A stretch of DNA of 64,000 bases from the NCBI RefSeq assembly GCF_037975245.1, contig NC_092571.1, forward strand, positions 28,327,064 through 28,391,063. The letters run 5' to 3'. The notes under the pieces are model-generated. The model saw only the letters and a list, made by a program, of their open reading frames with translations. It ran no database searches and had not been told where the DNA came from. Positions 35,303-47,106 of this stretch are shown here, one piece after another (position 1 is the first letter of the stretch; every line of letters begins with the position of its first letter). Both the position numbers and the translations under genes were made by a program. The DNA is from Apostichopus japonicus (taxonomy: Eukaryota > Echinodermata > Holothuroidea > Aspidochirotida > Stichopodidae).

Positions 35303-38300
35303 ATAGCATCATGCAATAATATTGTGTCATGATCATATAACATAAAACATCCAGTAATATTAAAACAACAGTAATATTTTTGTCTATAGTATTATTATAT
35401 TTATGATAAATATGATATTTTTATATTTTTAATTTTAATGTACAATAGTATAATTGTATATATTCTAGCATGTGAATCGTCTGAATGTACCGAGCTGCCT
35501 GAACACAAGTTCAAAGCCGGATTTTCCTGTTGAAAATTCCTCGTTCCACAGACGCTGACTCAGAAAGCACTCAAGCGAAACTCCAGTAATTATAATTATA
35601 TTAACAATAATTTATATATATAAAACCCCCAAGAATTTCTATTCAGTAACTGGGTAGTAAGTAATGACGTCCATATTTGGAGTATATTAGTAGACTTAAT
35701 CGGCAATTTCGGTTAAACTATTTGGAAAAATAACGTGTCAAAGTAAGTTGGCGCCTGACATTGTTTCGATCATATAGAAGGATCTTCTACAGAGGCTGAA
35801 TGGCAAGTTACAGTTCGTGGTAATTTTTGGTTTTTTGGGTTAAATAACAACAACAAAGCAATAATTGTCGCGGTGTACGGTTCATTTCCTATATTCAATA
35901 ACTAATTATTATATAATTCAAGAAAAATAGTTCTGTTACTAGGGTGATACGTAAGATAAACTATTCCGTTTCTATACAAGTTGAAATATGATAAACCTCC
36001 ACGTTGATATTTGTATAGTCTTGCATGAACTTGGCGTGGATTTTAATGGCTATAATACGGTGGTATATACCACATCACTTGACCGTATATTTACGAAATA
36101 ACCTCAAAACAGCTCGGAGGATAAATGAATCCGTCCTGAAAAATGGTGACCTATAATCTATACGAACCCTTGGGACGTTTTCATTCCAAGTTCTATGTCT
36201 AGACGCAACTTTTGTGATGATTTTAATCATTTAAGCGAAAAGGGTGGGCAAACAAAGCGAAGGATGAGTGTGTGACGGGTGATGGGAGTGGAGAGGGGTC
36301 AATACGGAAAGGGGGGGGGGGTGGAAGAGACATGAATATGTTTTTTTTTGTCTATGTGGTATGTTTGAGGTCCAGGTTCTGTTTTTTTTTTTTTCGCCGG
36401 CGGGTGAAGCGGACAGCACAATGTTCATGCACGATAGTGACAACTCCATAAGATTATATGCAAGTATAGTAACGCCGGCCTCACGTGTCGCATAAGTTTA
36501 CAGGACTATTGGTGATATCTAGTCATGAGCATCGTATTGCCTCGATGGGAATGTAAGTGTGTGTATTGGACAGACGAGTGAGCGGAGGGGATGATCACGA
36601 GGGTCGTAACGGTGCATCATTTCCAACTTTCGCCTTAGACGGATGTAGATTTGACGGGTTTTTTAGCCGATTTACCGTATGTGTTTTTGAGAGGGAGATG
36701 ATGGATAAGGATAAAGGTGTGGGGGGGGGGGTGGAGATCAGGTATACGGTACTGTACATAACTTTGTTCAAGTTGTAACGAAGTTATAAAAGGGATTTAT
36801 GTTGGGTCCAGTAGAGTTTTTACTATCATTTGCACTGCGTTCAAGATGTATGTATAAACATTCTCGAGTCTGAACTGCCTTCACATGCTTTTAAACTCCC
36901 TTGCTTATCCCCCCTACCCCATCCCCACACCCTTCCATCTATTCGGAAGGGACTATGGAAGATGATCGACACGATTTCTAAGTTTTGTTCATTCTTCTGG
37001 GACTAGAAATTTCAGACAATCTTTCAAGAAATTATTATCATCGGGTTCTTATATTTCCTATCGTAAGTTAAAACTCTCATTATATTTACTGTAACAGTCT
37101 TTTATTTATTAATCTTATTTCAAATTTAGAAGGTAAAAGATGAAGAGGAAAAAGGATATCAGAAGATCTTTACGAACTATCTGGTATAATAAATGTAATA
37201 TAAACGAGTCACAACTTGAATATATTAGCTTGCAAATAGTAACAAAATATGTACATAATCATGCTATGTAATAATATAATGTTGTATGTCACCCCACTCT
37301 ACCCAGTTTGGTTATCTAAAACATCAATATTTGCATCTTTTCTCGTTCCATTAAATGGTATTTTTTAGTAATTGTCATAGAAACGTGACTGCCAGAGGCA
37401 TTGAAAATATGCGGTATTTAAGCGGTTCACCCCTCCCAGCCCCCCCCCCACCACCCACCCCGTACCATTGTCCAAGGTTCCTCAAACGGCAACAGATCAC
37501 AACTGTCAAACACTTTTTTTGCGAGAACAGTTCAATGCAGGAGAGAAGTAGACCAACATGACCGGTTCATTACCAGATTTTCTCTGGTGACTGTTCTTGA
37601 ATGTTATACATTTAAGATGTTACGTCAATTGATATCAGTTTAAGTAAAATAAAAAGGTGAATTAACGACCCACTTCTCGAACTTGAGTCGGTATTTCCGG
37701 TGACTGCTCAAAAATGTCATTATAGTTTTTATGTAAGATTACGTAAGATTAAGAAAAAATGACAGTTCCATTAATTATAGGGTTTCACTTTCAACCTGTG
37801 AATCAGTTTTAAGACAATTGCCGAGAAATAGTATTACCTTTCATTATAAAGTATCGTATATAGTGACACACCCATAGGAATATTTTTAAGCACAACAAAT
37901 ACAAACAGATACAAGTACAGAGTGTATAACACTTACAAAATTTGAAAATGGTTCCCCAATACCATGGTTAACCATTTATTGTTGATTATCTTTGTAATAA
38001 GGACCGTACCAATCTTACGAAGTCTAACCCCTTTAAGGAATGGTCCTTATATGCCCCCTCTTTAATATACTGCACTTTACTGTCTTCATGCCATTCATTA
38101 ACACTAAGTACACTGGAAGGAATAATATAGAACACGATTCTAAGAACATTTGAAAAAAAAGGAATTAGCAACATAATATATAACAAGCTTGAATATTTTA
38201 TTATCATCATCAGCTGCTATGAATTGTTCATTTAAAATACAGCAACGAAATATTTTGCATAACATTGTTAAAGGCCTGTATCCAGGAATTCTCAGATGGA

Positions 38301-39200
38301 GGGGAGGGGAAGGGGGAGGAGGCACCAATAATTGACTGAGGGGGCACAATATATTTCGTGTCCGGTAACTCGTGAATATTTTTGACCCAATTTAGTTTCA
38401 CTTATGCGGAGGGGGGGGGGGGTAAGGTGGTGCAAAGAAATGGTCTACAAAGGAGAGATTCGATTGAATGATCTCATTAATATGGCTTAATTGGTGATAT
38501 TGACGTCATACTTGATGATATCATTAATCCGCATTAATGATATTAAGAGATTCGAATTAATGATATTAGAACCCAAACAAATATACACAATCTTATTCAA
38601 TGTCATGAAAGATATAGCAAGTGACGACTTGAGTAAGTCTAAATATTATATCAGTGAGCGGTAAGTTAATGCCTTGACTTTAAAAAAAAATTCTCTTTTG
38701 TTTATAGAATCGTCAAATTTTCTTGGGTATGCCAATGCACATTCCAAAATATTGATGATTTTTTTTAGTATGATCTAATTTTCTAACAATAATTTTGTTT
38801 TACACAAACCAAAGTAGAACATTTCATTTCCCAGTGATACTTTGGCATCTCCCATTGAATTGAATATGAGCACCCTAATTCCAGCTAATATAGGCTACCT
38901 TAATTTTGGTACATAACAATATTGGCTTGTGTGTTTTTTTCTTATATTATTGGTGGTGAAGGGGTGGGGTTCAGATGGGTAATCTGGTCACTAGGGACTC
39001 TAACAATTGTATGGTTCATTAAAAGATCTCTATCATTTAACGTGACCATGCTGTTTCTTAAACGGAAGTAAAAAATGTTCCAAAATAAGAATGAATTTCC
39101 TCACAGTTTCTAAAGTGATGTATTCTCTACCAGAGACTCTTGCGCAACATTACAATCATTATTTCGATCCATGAACCAAGCCGCCCATAATATACCGAAG
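35303..39200. other. Intergenic sequence with scattered repeats, no gene recognised
   Basis: Contains one fragment of the hairpin repeat (35738-35810: GTAAGTTGGCGCCTGAC, GTTTCGATC, GGATCTTCTACAGAGGCTGA). Also present are poly-G or poly-C runs (36310, 36720, 37440, 38410) and a small cluster of ATTAATGATATT repeats (38515-38570). Short open frames lack domains or splice partners. Confidence 0.5.
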
Positions 39201-39265
39201 TGTGACGACGTCACCTTGACGTGTGATACCCCAGTGATATCCGGGTGATATCCGGGTGGCAGGGG

Positions 39266-42200
39266 TCATGGCAGTACCCCTGCTCGGCACGTTGGAACGC
39301 AAACATCTCTTATTTCGAAAGCATTGTCATTTCCGGTTAGAACTAAAACGTAGGCCTTCCTAACTGTAACGTCTAAAACGCAAACAACACCTGCCACGAG
39401 TCCCACGTCCCGTTCGCAAATCTGTGAAGGGAAAAGCTGTTTGGCAAATTCAAGCTATGTGGAGACAGAAAGAGAGAGAGGGGTGGAGAGAGAGAGAGAA
39501 AAGGGAAGTATTTAACAAAATCAGAACTTGTATAACCATTATGAGATGTTTAAAGAAGGGCATCAGAACAGTGGCGTAGCTATAGGGGGGTCAAGGGAGG
39601 GCATGTGCCCCGGGCGCTAGGTTTAGGGGGCGCGCTGAAATGGGAGAATGAAAGTAAAAAAAATATGCACTTTTTAGAAAAACATGACGAAATTGATGTA
39701 TGTCGTCAGGCATGAATATTTTCCAGTTAGTAATAAGAATCTAAACTGAATGTAGTTGTTTTTATTAGCAAATTTATAGATTGTGATTTCTTTTCAGTTC
39801 ATTTTGACCGTTTTCTCTTTTTTTTATATCCTGTTCTGTATTCTGTAATGGCTAAACGTCACGGAAATTTCGGGTATTTCAGTAAACACTTTCAAGGCCG
39901 TAGATTTCGAAAGGTGGAAATATCATAGGCGGGGGGGGGGGGCTGTAACGACTTGCCGGAAATATATAACCGACATTTTTCGCGCGTTTCGCGCGCAATT
40001 TATTTTCTTTCAGTAGTGGGTGGTGGGCGCAATTTTCTACTCTTGCACCCGGACGCCAAAACCTCTAGCTACACCACTGCATCAAAATTCTCCCTTAAAT
40101 CCGCACATGAGGAGAACTTATCTCAGGTAAGTATTGTTCTACATTTCTTGGTGTAGAATGCCCCAATGGAGCGTCTAATTCCACATTCTTTGAATTGTAC
40201 TATACAAATCGATATGAAGCGGCATTGAGACATCAATTTTACCGGAGAGTGCCGCCCTGATTCTAGCCAGGAATAGTATAGATACAAGGACAAGTCCATC
40301 CCATGCAGCAAATATAATTATGTTTTTCAAATATCAGGAAGATGTTTGGACAAATAGTGTGTGTACCTCTTCATAACATTATATTAACGTTCAATGTTGA
40401 GTCGCTGCAGGGAAAACTGCATGAGAACGTTGTCACAACATTTTCTAAAAATCGCATTTCGATATTAGCATGACGTTTATACAACGTTATACAAAAGAAT
40501 GTTCTAGGAATGTTGGCATAACGTTGTGTAGAACCTTTTAATAATGTTTAATGTTGAGTCGCAATGAAAGTTGGAGAACGTTGTCACTATACATTTTCCT
40601 TAAATGATCAAGGTCTTGACTAAGTGCGTGATAAAAATATAAAAAAACTCTCGATTCACAGAAGATTGTAATTGACTCCGTCGTACACTGTACCATTCAG
40701 TTCTCATGATTCCGAGTCTGTCACATATAAGTAACGAGTCATTTAAAAGTCAAATCAGCTGGCTACATTAAGCATTGGTTAACAATTACATACGGCAATC
40801 ACATCTTACGCAAGGTTATTTTTAGACTTTCGCAAGTCTTTTACTTTGATGTGATAGATCATATCCAAAATGATATTGATTTGATCTATATTCCTACTAG
40901 TTCTATCCGAATGGTGTGCGTGTACTTGAATACTTCCACTGCTTTAAGTAAGTAAGTAAAAATTAAATTTCGATACTCGCACATTATAAGAAATACAAAA
41001 TATCAATATAACTAAATTCATATTTACAATTAATAACTAAAGAAGGTAATATCAAGTTAAATAGTTAAAGTCAGAGAGCCTATACCCATCCAAGGACTAG
41101 GCAACCACCTGTAACGACTCAAATTGCTGTTGTAAAGTTTTATTGCATGAAGGATAAATGAATTGCGGTGCCGGTTAGTGTCATTTCTATTTCTCTCCTA
41201 CGTCCCACTTCCAATTTTCCACTTCCAATGCCCCTTCATTCCTTCCCCACCCTTCCACTCCCCTCCCCGTCCTTGCTCAACATGGATTTTTAACGTTGTG
41301 ATAGTTACCTGCACAACCTGCACTAGTTCTCCTCTAGTATCAACTGCCAACCCTACAGCAATCATATCATCTTCTGTGGGACACACAGATAGGAAGGTAG
41401 ACCTACGTCGTCTGACGTCATCGTCGTCATCATCCTCGTCATTATTAACGTCTTCCTCGTCACTGTCATCATCACTATCATCGTCATCATCCTCGTCATT
41501 ATTAACGTCTTCCTCGTCACTGTCATCATCACTATCATCGTCATCATCATCGTTATCATCCTCCTCGTCATTACTAATGTCTTCCTCATCACTGTCATCA
41601 TCACTAGTATCATCGTCATCACTGCTGGAGCCGCTCTCGATAATTGCAATGCCTGATGAGTGTATATTTCCCTCCTGTATAAAAAACTCTCTGTAAAATA
41701 ACAAAATATGACACCATGGAAAGCCGTCGTCAGGGCGGGGAAAATCGTTAAGTCGGGGGATTGTTGCATTAAGTCGGGGAAAGTTAGACAACGACTACAC
41801 CTCAGAATGCACGTTTTGATTTTTGGGGGCTGGGGGAAGGGGTTGAGAGTCCCCAGACCCCCTACCTGGGAGTCGGCTTCAATTGCCACAGGTTTACACC
41901 CCCTGACTTGCTTCTGGCCTTAACAGGAAGGTTCAGGCGTCTCCCTCGGGGGAATTTTGAATTAATTATTATTTTTAACCATAAGCTTGCGTTTAGAGCT
42001 TAATGTTTGGTTGAGTTATTATAATTTATCAAACAATATTTTCACATTAACACATTTAGATCAGCACCGAGGAGCAAATTAACATCATCAAGTGAGACTT
42101 AAAAATTTATGAAATATCAACGCTGAACATCATGAAAACTCTGTATATCAAAAGCATTAATATAGCAGTCAGATTTTTCTTGCATCCTTTGGTCTAACTA

Positions 42201-42962
42201 CGAAATCTCAAGACTATAAATTCTGCATGAAGTCGTCCTGTATACATCTATAACTGTGTCGTAGTGAAACAATTTCGCAAACCCCATTTTTCTCTCTTTT
42301 TAACCATTTAGTCTACTCGAATAGCATGGATTATATGCCCTATATACTGATAGTATATAGGTGACAACATGTTCATCTGTATTGTGTTGTATATACTGTT
42401 AAGAATGGTGCTATTTGACACAGACTATACATATATATGTAACCGTGCAAAACGATGCCAATAATGAAGATTCTGTATATAACGGTGGGTGGGGGAAAGG
42501 CGAGTATGATAACTCCAAGGAGTGACTTGGTGAAATTCCAATGGATGTTCGAAACTACTACTACAAAACTATGACGGTAGTTCGATCGAATACATATACA
42601 TACTTTTTCTTTGGGGTAAGAGGGGGGGGGGGTGAGAAGAGGTGCGGAGAAATATAAGACAGTTTCAGCACTCACCTAAATGATTCCCAAATCATATTTT
42701 CTTGTTCCGGTAAAATCGGTATAATAAGATCAGACGATGCTTGACCATTGGCTGACATACTCGGGTCAGTTTCTAAAATGTTTAATTGGATTAGATAATC
42801 ATTCATCCTGTCATATATCATAGCTACCTGCTCAGCGTTTGGACTAATCTTAGGCGTACACTCATGTTCTACGGGTTCTGTTGCACCGATAAGATGAACC
42901 GATGCTAGTAAGTAAGATACTGTTATAACGAACAAGTTTACTGACCAAGTACGGAGATCCAT
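39266..42962 (-). CDS. Secreted neurotrophin/Spatzle-like cystine-knot precursor (partial model)
   Basis: Exon 1, 42962-42676, encodes a signal peptide (MDLRTWSVNLFVITVSYLL) and part of a propeptide. It joins in phase 2 to exon 2, 41690-41309, giving 223 residues. Exon 2 encodes a Ser/Asp/Glu-rich acidic tract with a 57-bp in-frame repeat, then RRRR (189-192), a furin-type site. STFLSVCPTEDD and AVDTRGELVQVVQ follow, closely matching the start of mature neurotrophins (LSVC, then A-V/T-D-x-x-G, then V-x-V-L). Exon 2 ends CAG|GTAACT in phase 0. A candidate last exon, 39421-39266, starts after CTTTTCCCTTCACAG and encodes 51 residues with C-x11-C-x26-C-x3-C and AYVLVLTG, then a stop. That mirrors the last four cysteines of NGF/BDNF (C-x11-C-x27-C-x1-C). 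The segment carrying the second knot cysteine was not found and must lie in 39422-41308 if the model is right. Exons 1-2: confident as a gene; exon 3: tentative. Confidence 0.65.
39569..40079. mobile_element. hAT-type non-autonomous element
   Basis: Left end CAGTGGCGTAGCTATAG and right end CTAGCTACACCACTG form imperfect terminal inverted repeats of about 15 bp. The 511-bp element is flanked by CATCAGAA (39561-39568) and CATCAAAA (40080-40087), an 8-bp duplication with one difference. CAGTGGCGTAGCTA ends are common in animal hAT elements. There is no transposase frame. It sits inside the proposed last intron of the neurotrophin-like gene. Confidence 0.82.
40370..40610. repeat. Diverged direct duplication rich in AACGTT
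   Basis: Two related blocks, about 40374-40450 and 40539-40610, share AATGTTGAGTCGC, GAGAACGTTGTCAC and ACATTTTC. The DNA between them is also rich in AACGTTATAC-like words. It looks like a short dispersed or satellite-like repeat in the neurotrophin-like gene. Confidence 0.6.
40940..41165 (-). mobile_element. LINE 3' end fragment
   Basis: On the minus strand 41165-41040 encodes RHRNSFILHAIKLYNS, resembling the NSFFPRAI-x-LWN motif at the C-terminus of many LINE ORF2 proteins. An open stretch and a stop codon follow, then AT-rich 3' sequence and a (TTAC)n tail at 40946-40963. It is a short 5'-truncated insertion just downstream of exon 2 of the neurotrophin-like gene. Family uncertain. Confidence 0.5.
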
Positions 42963-43850
42963 ATTGTCTCTCTATACTTTTTCAAGAGTATTACCAATTT
43001 GAAAACTGATAATTAAACCTTTCTACCTGTTATACTTGCGGTTGTGTAAGCTGCATATAAACACGAACAACATAGCACACTTTGCCAAATTATCAGGCTA
43101 TATTTTAGTGGCCGATAAATAGAAACATAGAAACACATGATTTCGCGGCTTGTAGAATAATTTCACTCTTCTTCCAAAGCAAAGAGAGAGAGAAAACATT
43201 CCTCATTATCTATCTACACAGAATAGGCGATAATTTTGTGCATAATTATCTCCTTGATGCGATAAATCCGCTTTGGCGTTCAGACGTAATTCTCAAATAT
43301 CATCTGAATTCCTTTCAGCTATTTAAACGATATCGCGAAGACGAGAATAAAATAAACTTCCATTAAGTTTATGTTGATGTTTAAAAATGGTCACCGATTC
43401 CTTCCGGCTGTAGATACCGTGAAAGACTACTCTTGTCAACGGGATCAGTAAAATATAGGACACAGGCCATGGACTTCAAACTGCCTACTCCAATGTATTT
43501 TCTGCCTCCCTCACGTTAAACCAACTGTATCAGTTCTTTAACAATTGGGTTATAAACGGACACGTTGTACAAATCACTCGTTTTTATTGTTTTTTGTTGT
43601 TGTTATACCACTACAGTTTGCTATGAACTCAATAATATTCGACATCTATATAGACATTTGGCTTTTCCGCGGATTCCACGTTGATTAACTCTATTGTTAT
43701 CGTACGATTATGAATTATAAGTTGGCTGGCAACCGTCAGTTGTCAGCAATGCTTTTTTATACTTATTTCTATGAAGTGAACGAAGTGTGGTCGCGTTCCC
43801 CAGTATAGCCATCTCAACTATCAAGTATCATATACAAAGATGGAAATTAT
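42963..43850. other. Upstream flank of the neurotrophin-like gene, no gene seen
   Basis: AT-rich, no supported open frames. It may contain the promoter and 5' UTR of the minus-strand gene. Confidence 0.4.
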
Positions 43851-44062
43851 CAAGGGCGGCGGAACCGGGGGGCACAGGGGGGGAACGTGCCCACCACTTT
43901 TGCTCAGGTTAAAAATGTACCCTTTTTCTACATAAAAATTGAGGTGTCTCAAGTTAGCAATTAGAGGCCAGGGAACCAGATTGAACAGATCGAATTTCTG
44001 CGAAGTGCCCTTTAATGTCGGTGCCCCCCCCCCCCAGATTAAAAGTGCTTCTGTCGCCCTTG
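43851..44062. mobile_element. Short TIR element (hAT-type MITE candidate)
   Basis: Left end CAAGGGCGGCGGAACC pairs with right end GCTTCTGTCGCCCTTG (complement CAAGGGCGACAGAAGC), 12 of 16 matches. Flanks GAAATTAT and GAAATGCT agree at six of eight positions, suggesting an old 8-bp target duplication. The interior is G-rich then C-rich, like the other hAT-type copies here. Confidence 0.6.
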
Positions 44063-45484
44063 GAAATGCTTACTACTTTTCATCAATAAAACTGGGGTAG
44101 GTCTACTTTCAATTTTTTTTAAAAGAGTTACTATGAAATTGGACGGATAGCTCACGCCGACCTGTTTATTAATTTGTCCAGATTTTTGTCTCATTTAATG
44201 CCTGTACATATTTATCCAGTAATGGTTCTTCCGACCAGGAAGTATAGTATATATTGAACCATATCGTCGTTCCTTAAAACGCGAATAACGTAGCGTACCT
44301 GGGACGAAAAATATTAGGCCTATTCTAAATAGGGTTGAAACTAGAGCAGTGAAATTAGGACCGTGTATGCCTTTTTTTTTGCCAGAAGCCCAAGGCAACA
44401 AAATGTGAGCACTGTGCGCGGAGCGCACTGAATATTTTCCTTCCTGATAAACAGATGAATAAAGTCCAGCCGCCCCCCCCCCCCCTCCGCTGAGAGAGTG
44501 TCACACAAACTGACATATGCAGTTTTTTGACCCTGCAGAAGGTTCGAATAATTGAATATATAGCTTCAAATTGTTATCAATAAATCTGCTCACTAAAATT
44601 TCGCACTGTAGAGCATCTCTGGTAGGCCGGACGCAACCCTGCGGCTGGCCGGACTGTGGCCCGCGGGCCGTAGGTTGGAAGTCAATCTTTGACAAGAAAG
44701 AAATTCATCAAAAGGATTCACCGTTAAATTTTACCGTTTTTGACATATATCAACGAAAATTCTGCTCAGTCATGCACCCAGTATATTGTCAAATACAAAA
44801 ACAAATATTGCAACGTATATTAACGAATTATTTGGTCAACGTCCTCCGGACTGATCCAATGGAATTAGTCAAGTCTAATTTAACAATAGAAACCCAGAAA
44901 AGGCTTTGTGAGCAGTGTATATAGGAGAGCCGAGATATTCTGTAGGCCTATTACGTACGTGTATCATATGCATTGGTACCCGGCCTACTATAGTTTCCCT
45001 AGCTACCACACATTTGGAAGTAAGATATTTGTCCCAAGTATCCCCTTTGTATATCGGCGACCTGGAATGGGCGTGATATGGGCAGATTCCAGGTATCGGA
45101 CGTAAACTACTGCTGTTCTCGTTAACCACTTTGAATTGGGGGGGGGGGGGGTATATGCCGTCTCATATGCACAGGGGCGAGCCAACACCGTCATCGCGGG
45201 GAACAATAACATATGTTACCGTCTTGACCCCATTCGTCAGACTTCACTATCCTGAAACCCATATTTTCTGTTCACCTCCAATTTGTTTTAGTCCCTGCAT
45301 GTTGGCCTGGCTTCCTTGGCACTGGGACCCTAACAACAATCAATTCCCTCCCGTACTGGCGAAGCCACAGCTGGAGCCAGGGGACTGCTAGGGGTCTGCC
45401 TAGACCCCCAATTATTTGTCTCGCTTTCCTCAATAACAAGGTCACATTTTTTTTAATGTTTTGTTTCTTCTGTTTCTTCTGTAA
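44063..45484. other. Intergenic sequence, no gene recognised
   Basis: Poly-C/poly-G runs at 44472-44485 and 45140-45150. The stretch GGCCGGACTGTGGCCCGCGG near 44645 is GC-rich and may be a repeat fragment. Open frames of 60-117 codons show no domain and overlap on both strands. Confidence 0.4.
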
Positions 45485-45592
45485 TCTTCTGTTTTGTTAA
45501 GCCAGCATAGGCTTTTCAGAAGACTTCCATTCACATTGTAACATTTATGTGAAAAAACAAATAAATGAAATGAAATGAAATGAAATGCTGGG
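45485..45592 (+). mobile_element. LINE 3' UTR stub with (GAAAT)n tail
   Basis: Contains AGAAGACTTCCATTCACATT, TTATGTGAAAAAACAAATAA and (ATGAA)n. Apart from the tail unit, this corresponds to the 3' end of the LINE at 19065-19860 in the opposite orientation. It has no coding part, a strongly 5'-truncated insertion. Confidence 0.75.
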
Positions 45593-46510
45593 CTCTGCCT
45601 TCCCCACTCGAAAGCACTGTGTCATATTAAAACTACACTCAAAAAAATGAAGTGTTGAAAAGTAATCGATAAGTGTTATATCAAACACTTCAGCCTAGCT
45701 CGTACAGGGACAACACCCTCCTTGCTAATTTTACACTTTCCGAGTGTTGAAAATCTAACACCTCGCTGGTGTTGAATTTATCAACACTTGCAGGTGTCAT
45801 TGTCACACCCAGTCCCCTAAATTTAGCTCTTCAAAGGTGTTTATTACTCAGTTGATGGGAGAGCTGTAGTAACACCACATGTCTGGCTATTCTTACACTT
45901 TTTGCGTGTTGAATATAGCCAACACCTTACTGATGTTCAGTTGACAATTGCAGGTGAAATTGCAAACCCCAAATCCCATAAATATAACACTTACACTCAA
46001 AAAACGTGATACACAGGTTAAGTAAAATTAAACTTAATTTTCATGTGAAATAAGAACAATTAAACATTTAAGTAAAAATTACTTAACTGCTGGTTTGTAC
46101 AGTTTTACATGTTTATTATGTAACGCAAATGCAACACTGTTATGTAAAATTTTGCCACAGAAGTTTACATAGCACCCATTTAGTAAATAGTTTATACAGG
46201 TTTTAGGTTAATTATTACCTAGTAATTAGGTAAACAATATATGGATGCATGTTTGAATCGCTCACAGCAGAGAGGTACATTTAAGAGAGAGCTAAAAGCA
46301 AAGACAACACAAACAATTCAGAATGTGCGATTTTCAGCAATTAAACACCCTACTACCTTCCTATTCCAGAGGTCCATATATTATATCCCATTAAATGTAA
46401 AATAAACAATTTAGGCTATAAAAGTACTGTCTTGTGGAATGAAGTCAACTTAAAAGTGCCAACATTTTCAATTGCTACAGTTCAGTTACTTGGTCCTTAA
46501 TGTTTGCGCA

Positions 46511-47005
46511 TGCCTTTTGGTATTCCAGATTAAACACAAAGAAACAATTCTTCCCAAAGTCAATTTCAAATATGCAACAACTTTAGAGAAATTCTGATCC
46601 ATGGGATGAGAAAACATGGAGTGCTGTGTATGATGACTGCAACACTACAGTGACTATGTATTTGTTGTTGGCAAATGCCTTTTGGTATTCCAGATTAAAC
46701 ACAAGAAACAACTCTTCCCAAAGTCAATTTCAAATAGGAAACAACTTTAGATATATGCTGATCCGTGGGATGAGAAAACGTAGAGTGCTGTCTCTGATGA
46801 CTGCTACACTGCAGTTACTTTGTCTTTGTTGTTGGCTCGTGCCCTTGGTATTCCAAATTAAACACAAAAGAAACAACTCTTCCCAAAGACAATTCCAAAT
46901 AAGCAACAACTTTACATACATTCTGATCCTTGAGATGAGGAAACGTGGAGTGCTGTCTATGACAACTGCTAAACTGCAGTTACTTTGTCTTTTTTGTTGG
47001 CACGG
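46511..47005. repeat. 165-bp tandem repeat, three copies
   Basis: Copies begin at about 46511, 46676 and 46841 (TGCCTTTTGGTATTCCAGAT). Each contains GAAACAA-TCTTCCCAAAGTC and TGGGATGAGAAAAC-TGGAGTGC-like blocks. The open frames on both strands of this array follow its periodicity and are not taken as genes. It lies inside the element 45631-48617. Confidence 0.88.
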
Positions 47006-47106
47006 TAAGCATAAAAATCTCGAATCTGGTTGCACTTCACACCACCAGGCAACTGGTAGACAACTTTTTGGAAAATTCCCAGGCACCGAAACTTGCAATT
47101 TGGTAT

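Noticed and set aside
40123-40311. Minus-strand frame with QCRFISICIVQF, KECG and FYTKKC considered as the missing neurotrophin exon
   Set aside because: Cysteine and aromatic residues are suggestive, but no acceptor/donor pair gives the phase 0 needed on both sides.
41198-41308. Extension of the Asp-rich frame beyond the proposed donor at 41308
   Set aside because: Sequence after CAG|GTAACT turns into purine-rich low-complexity coding (EWKGGEGMKG), and the donor fits; treated as intron.
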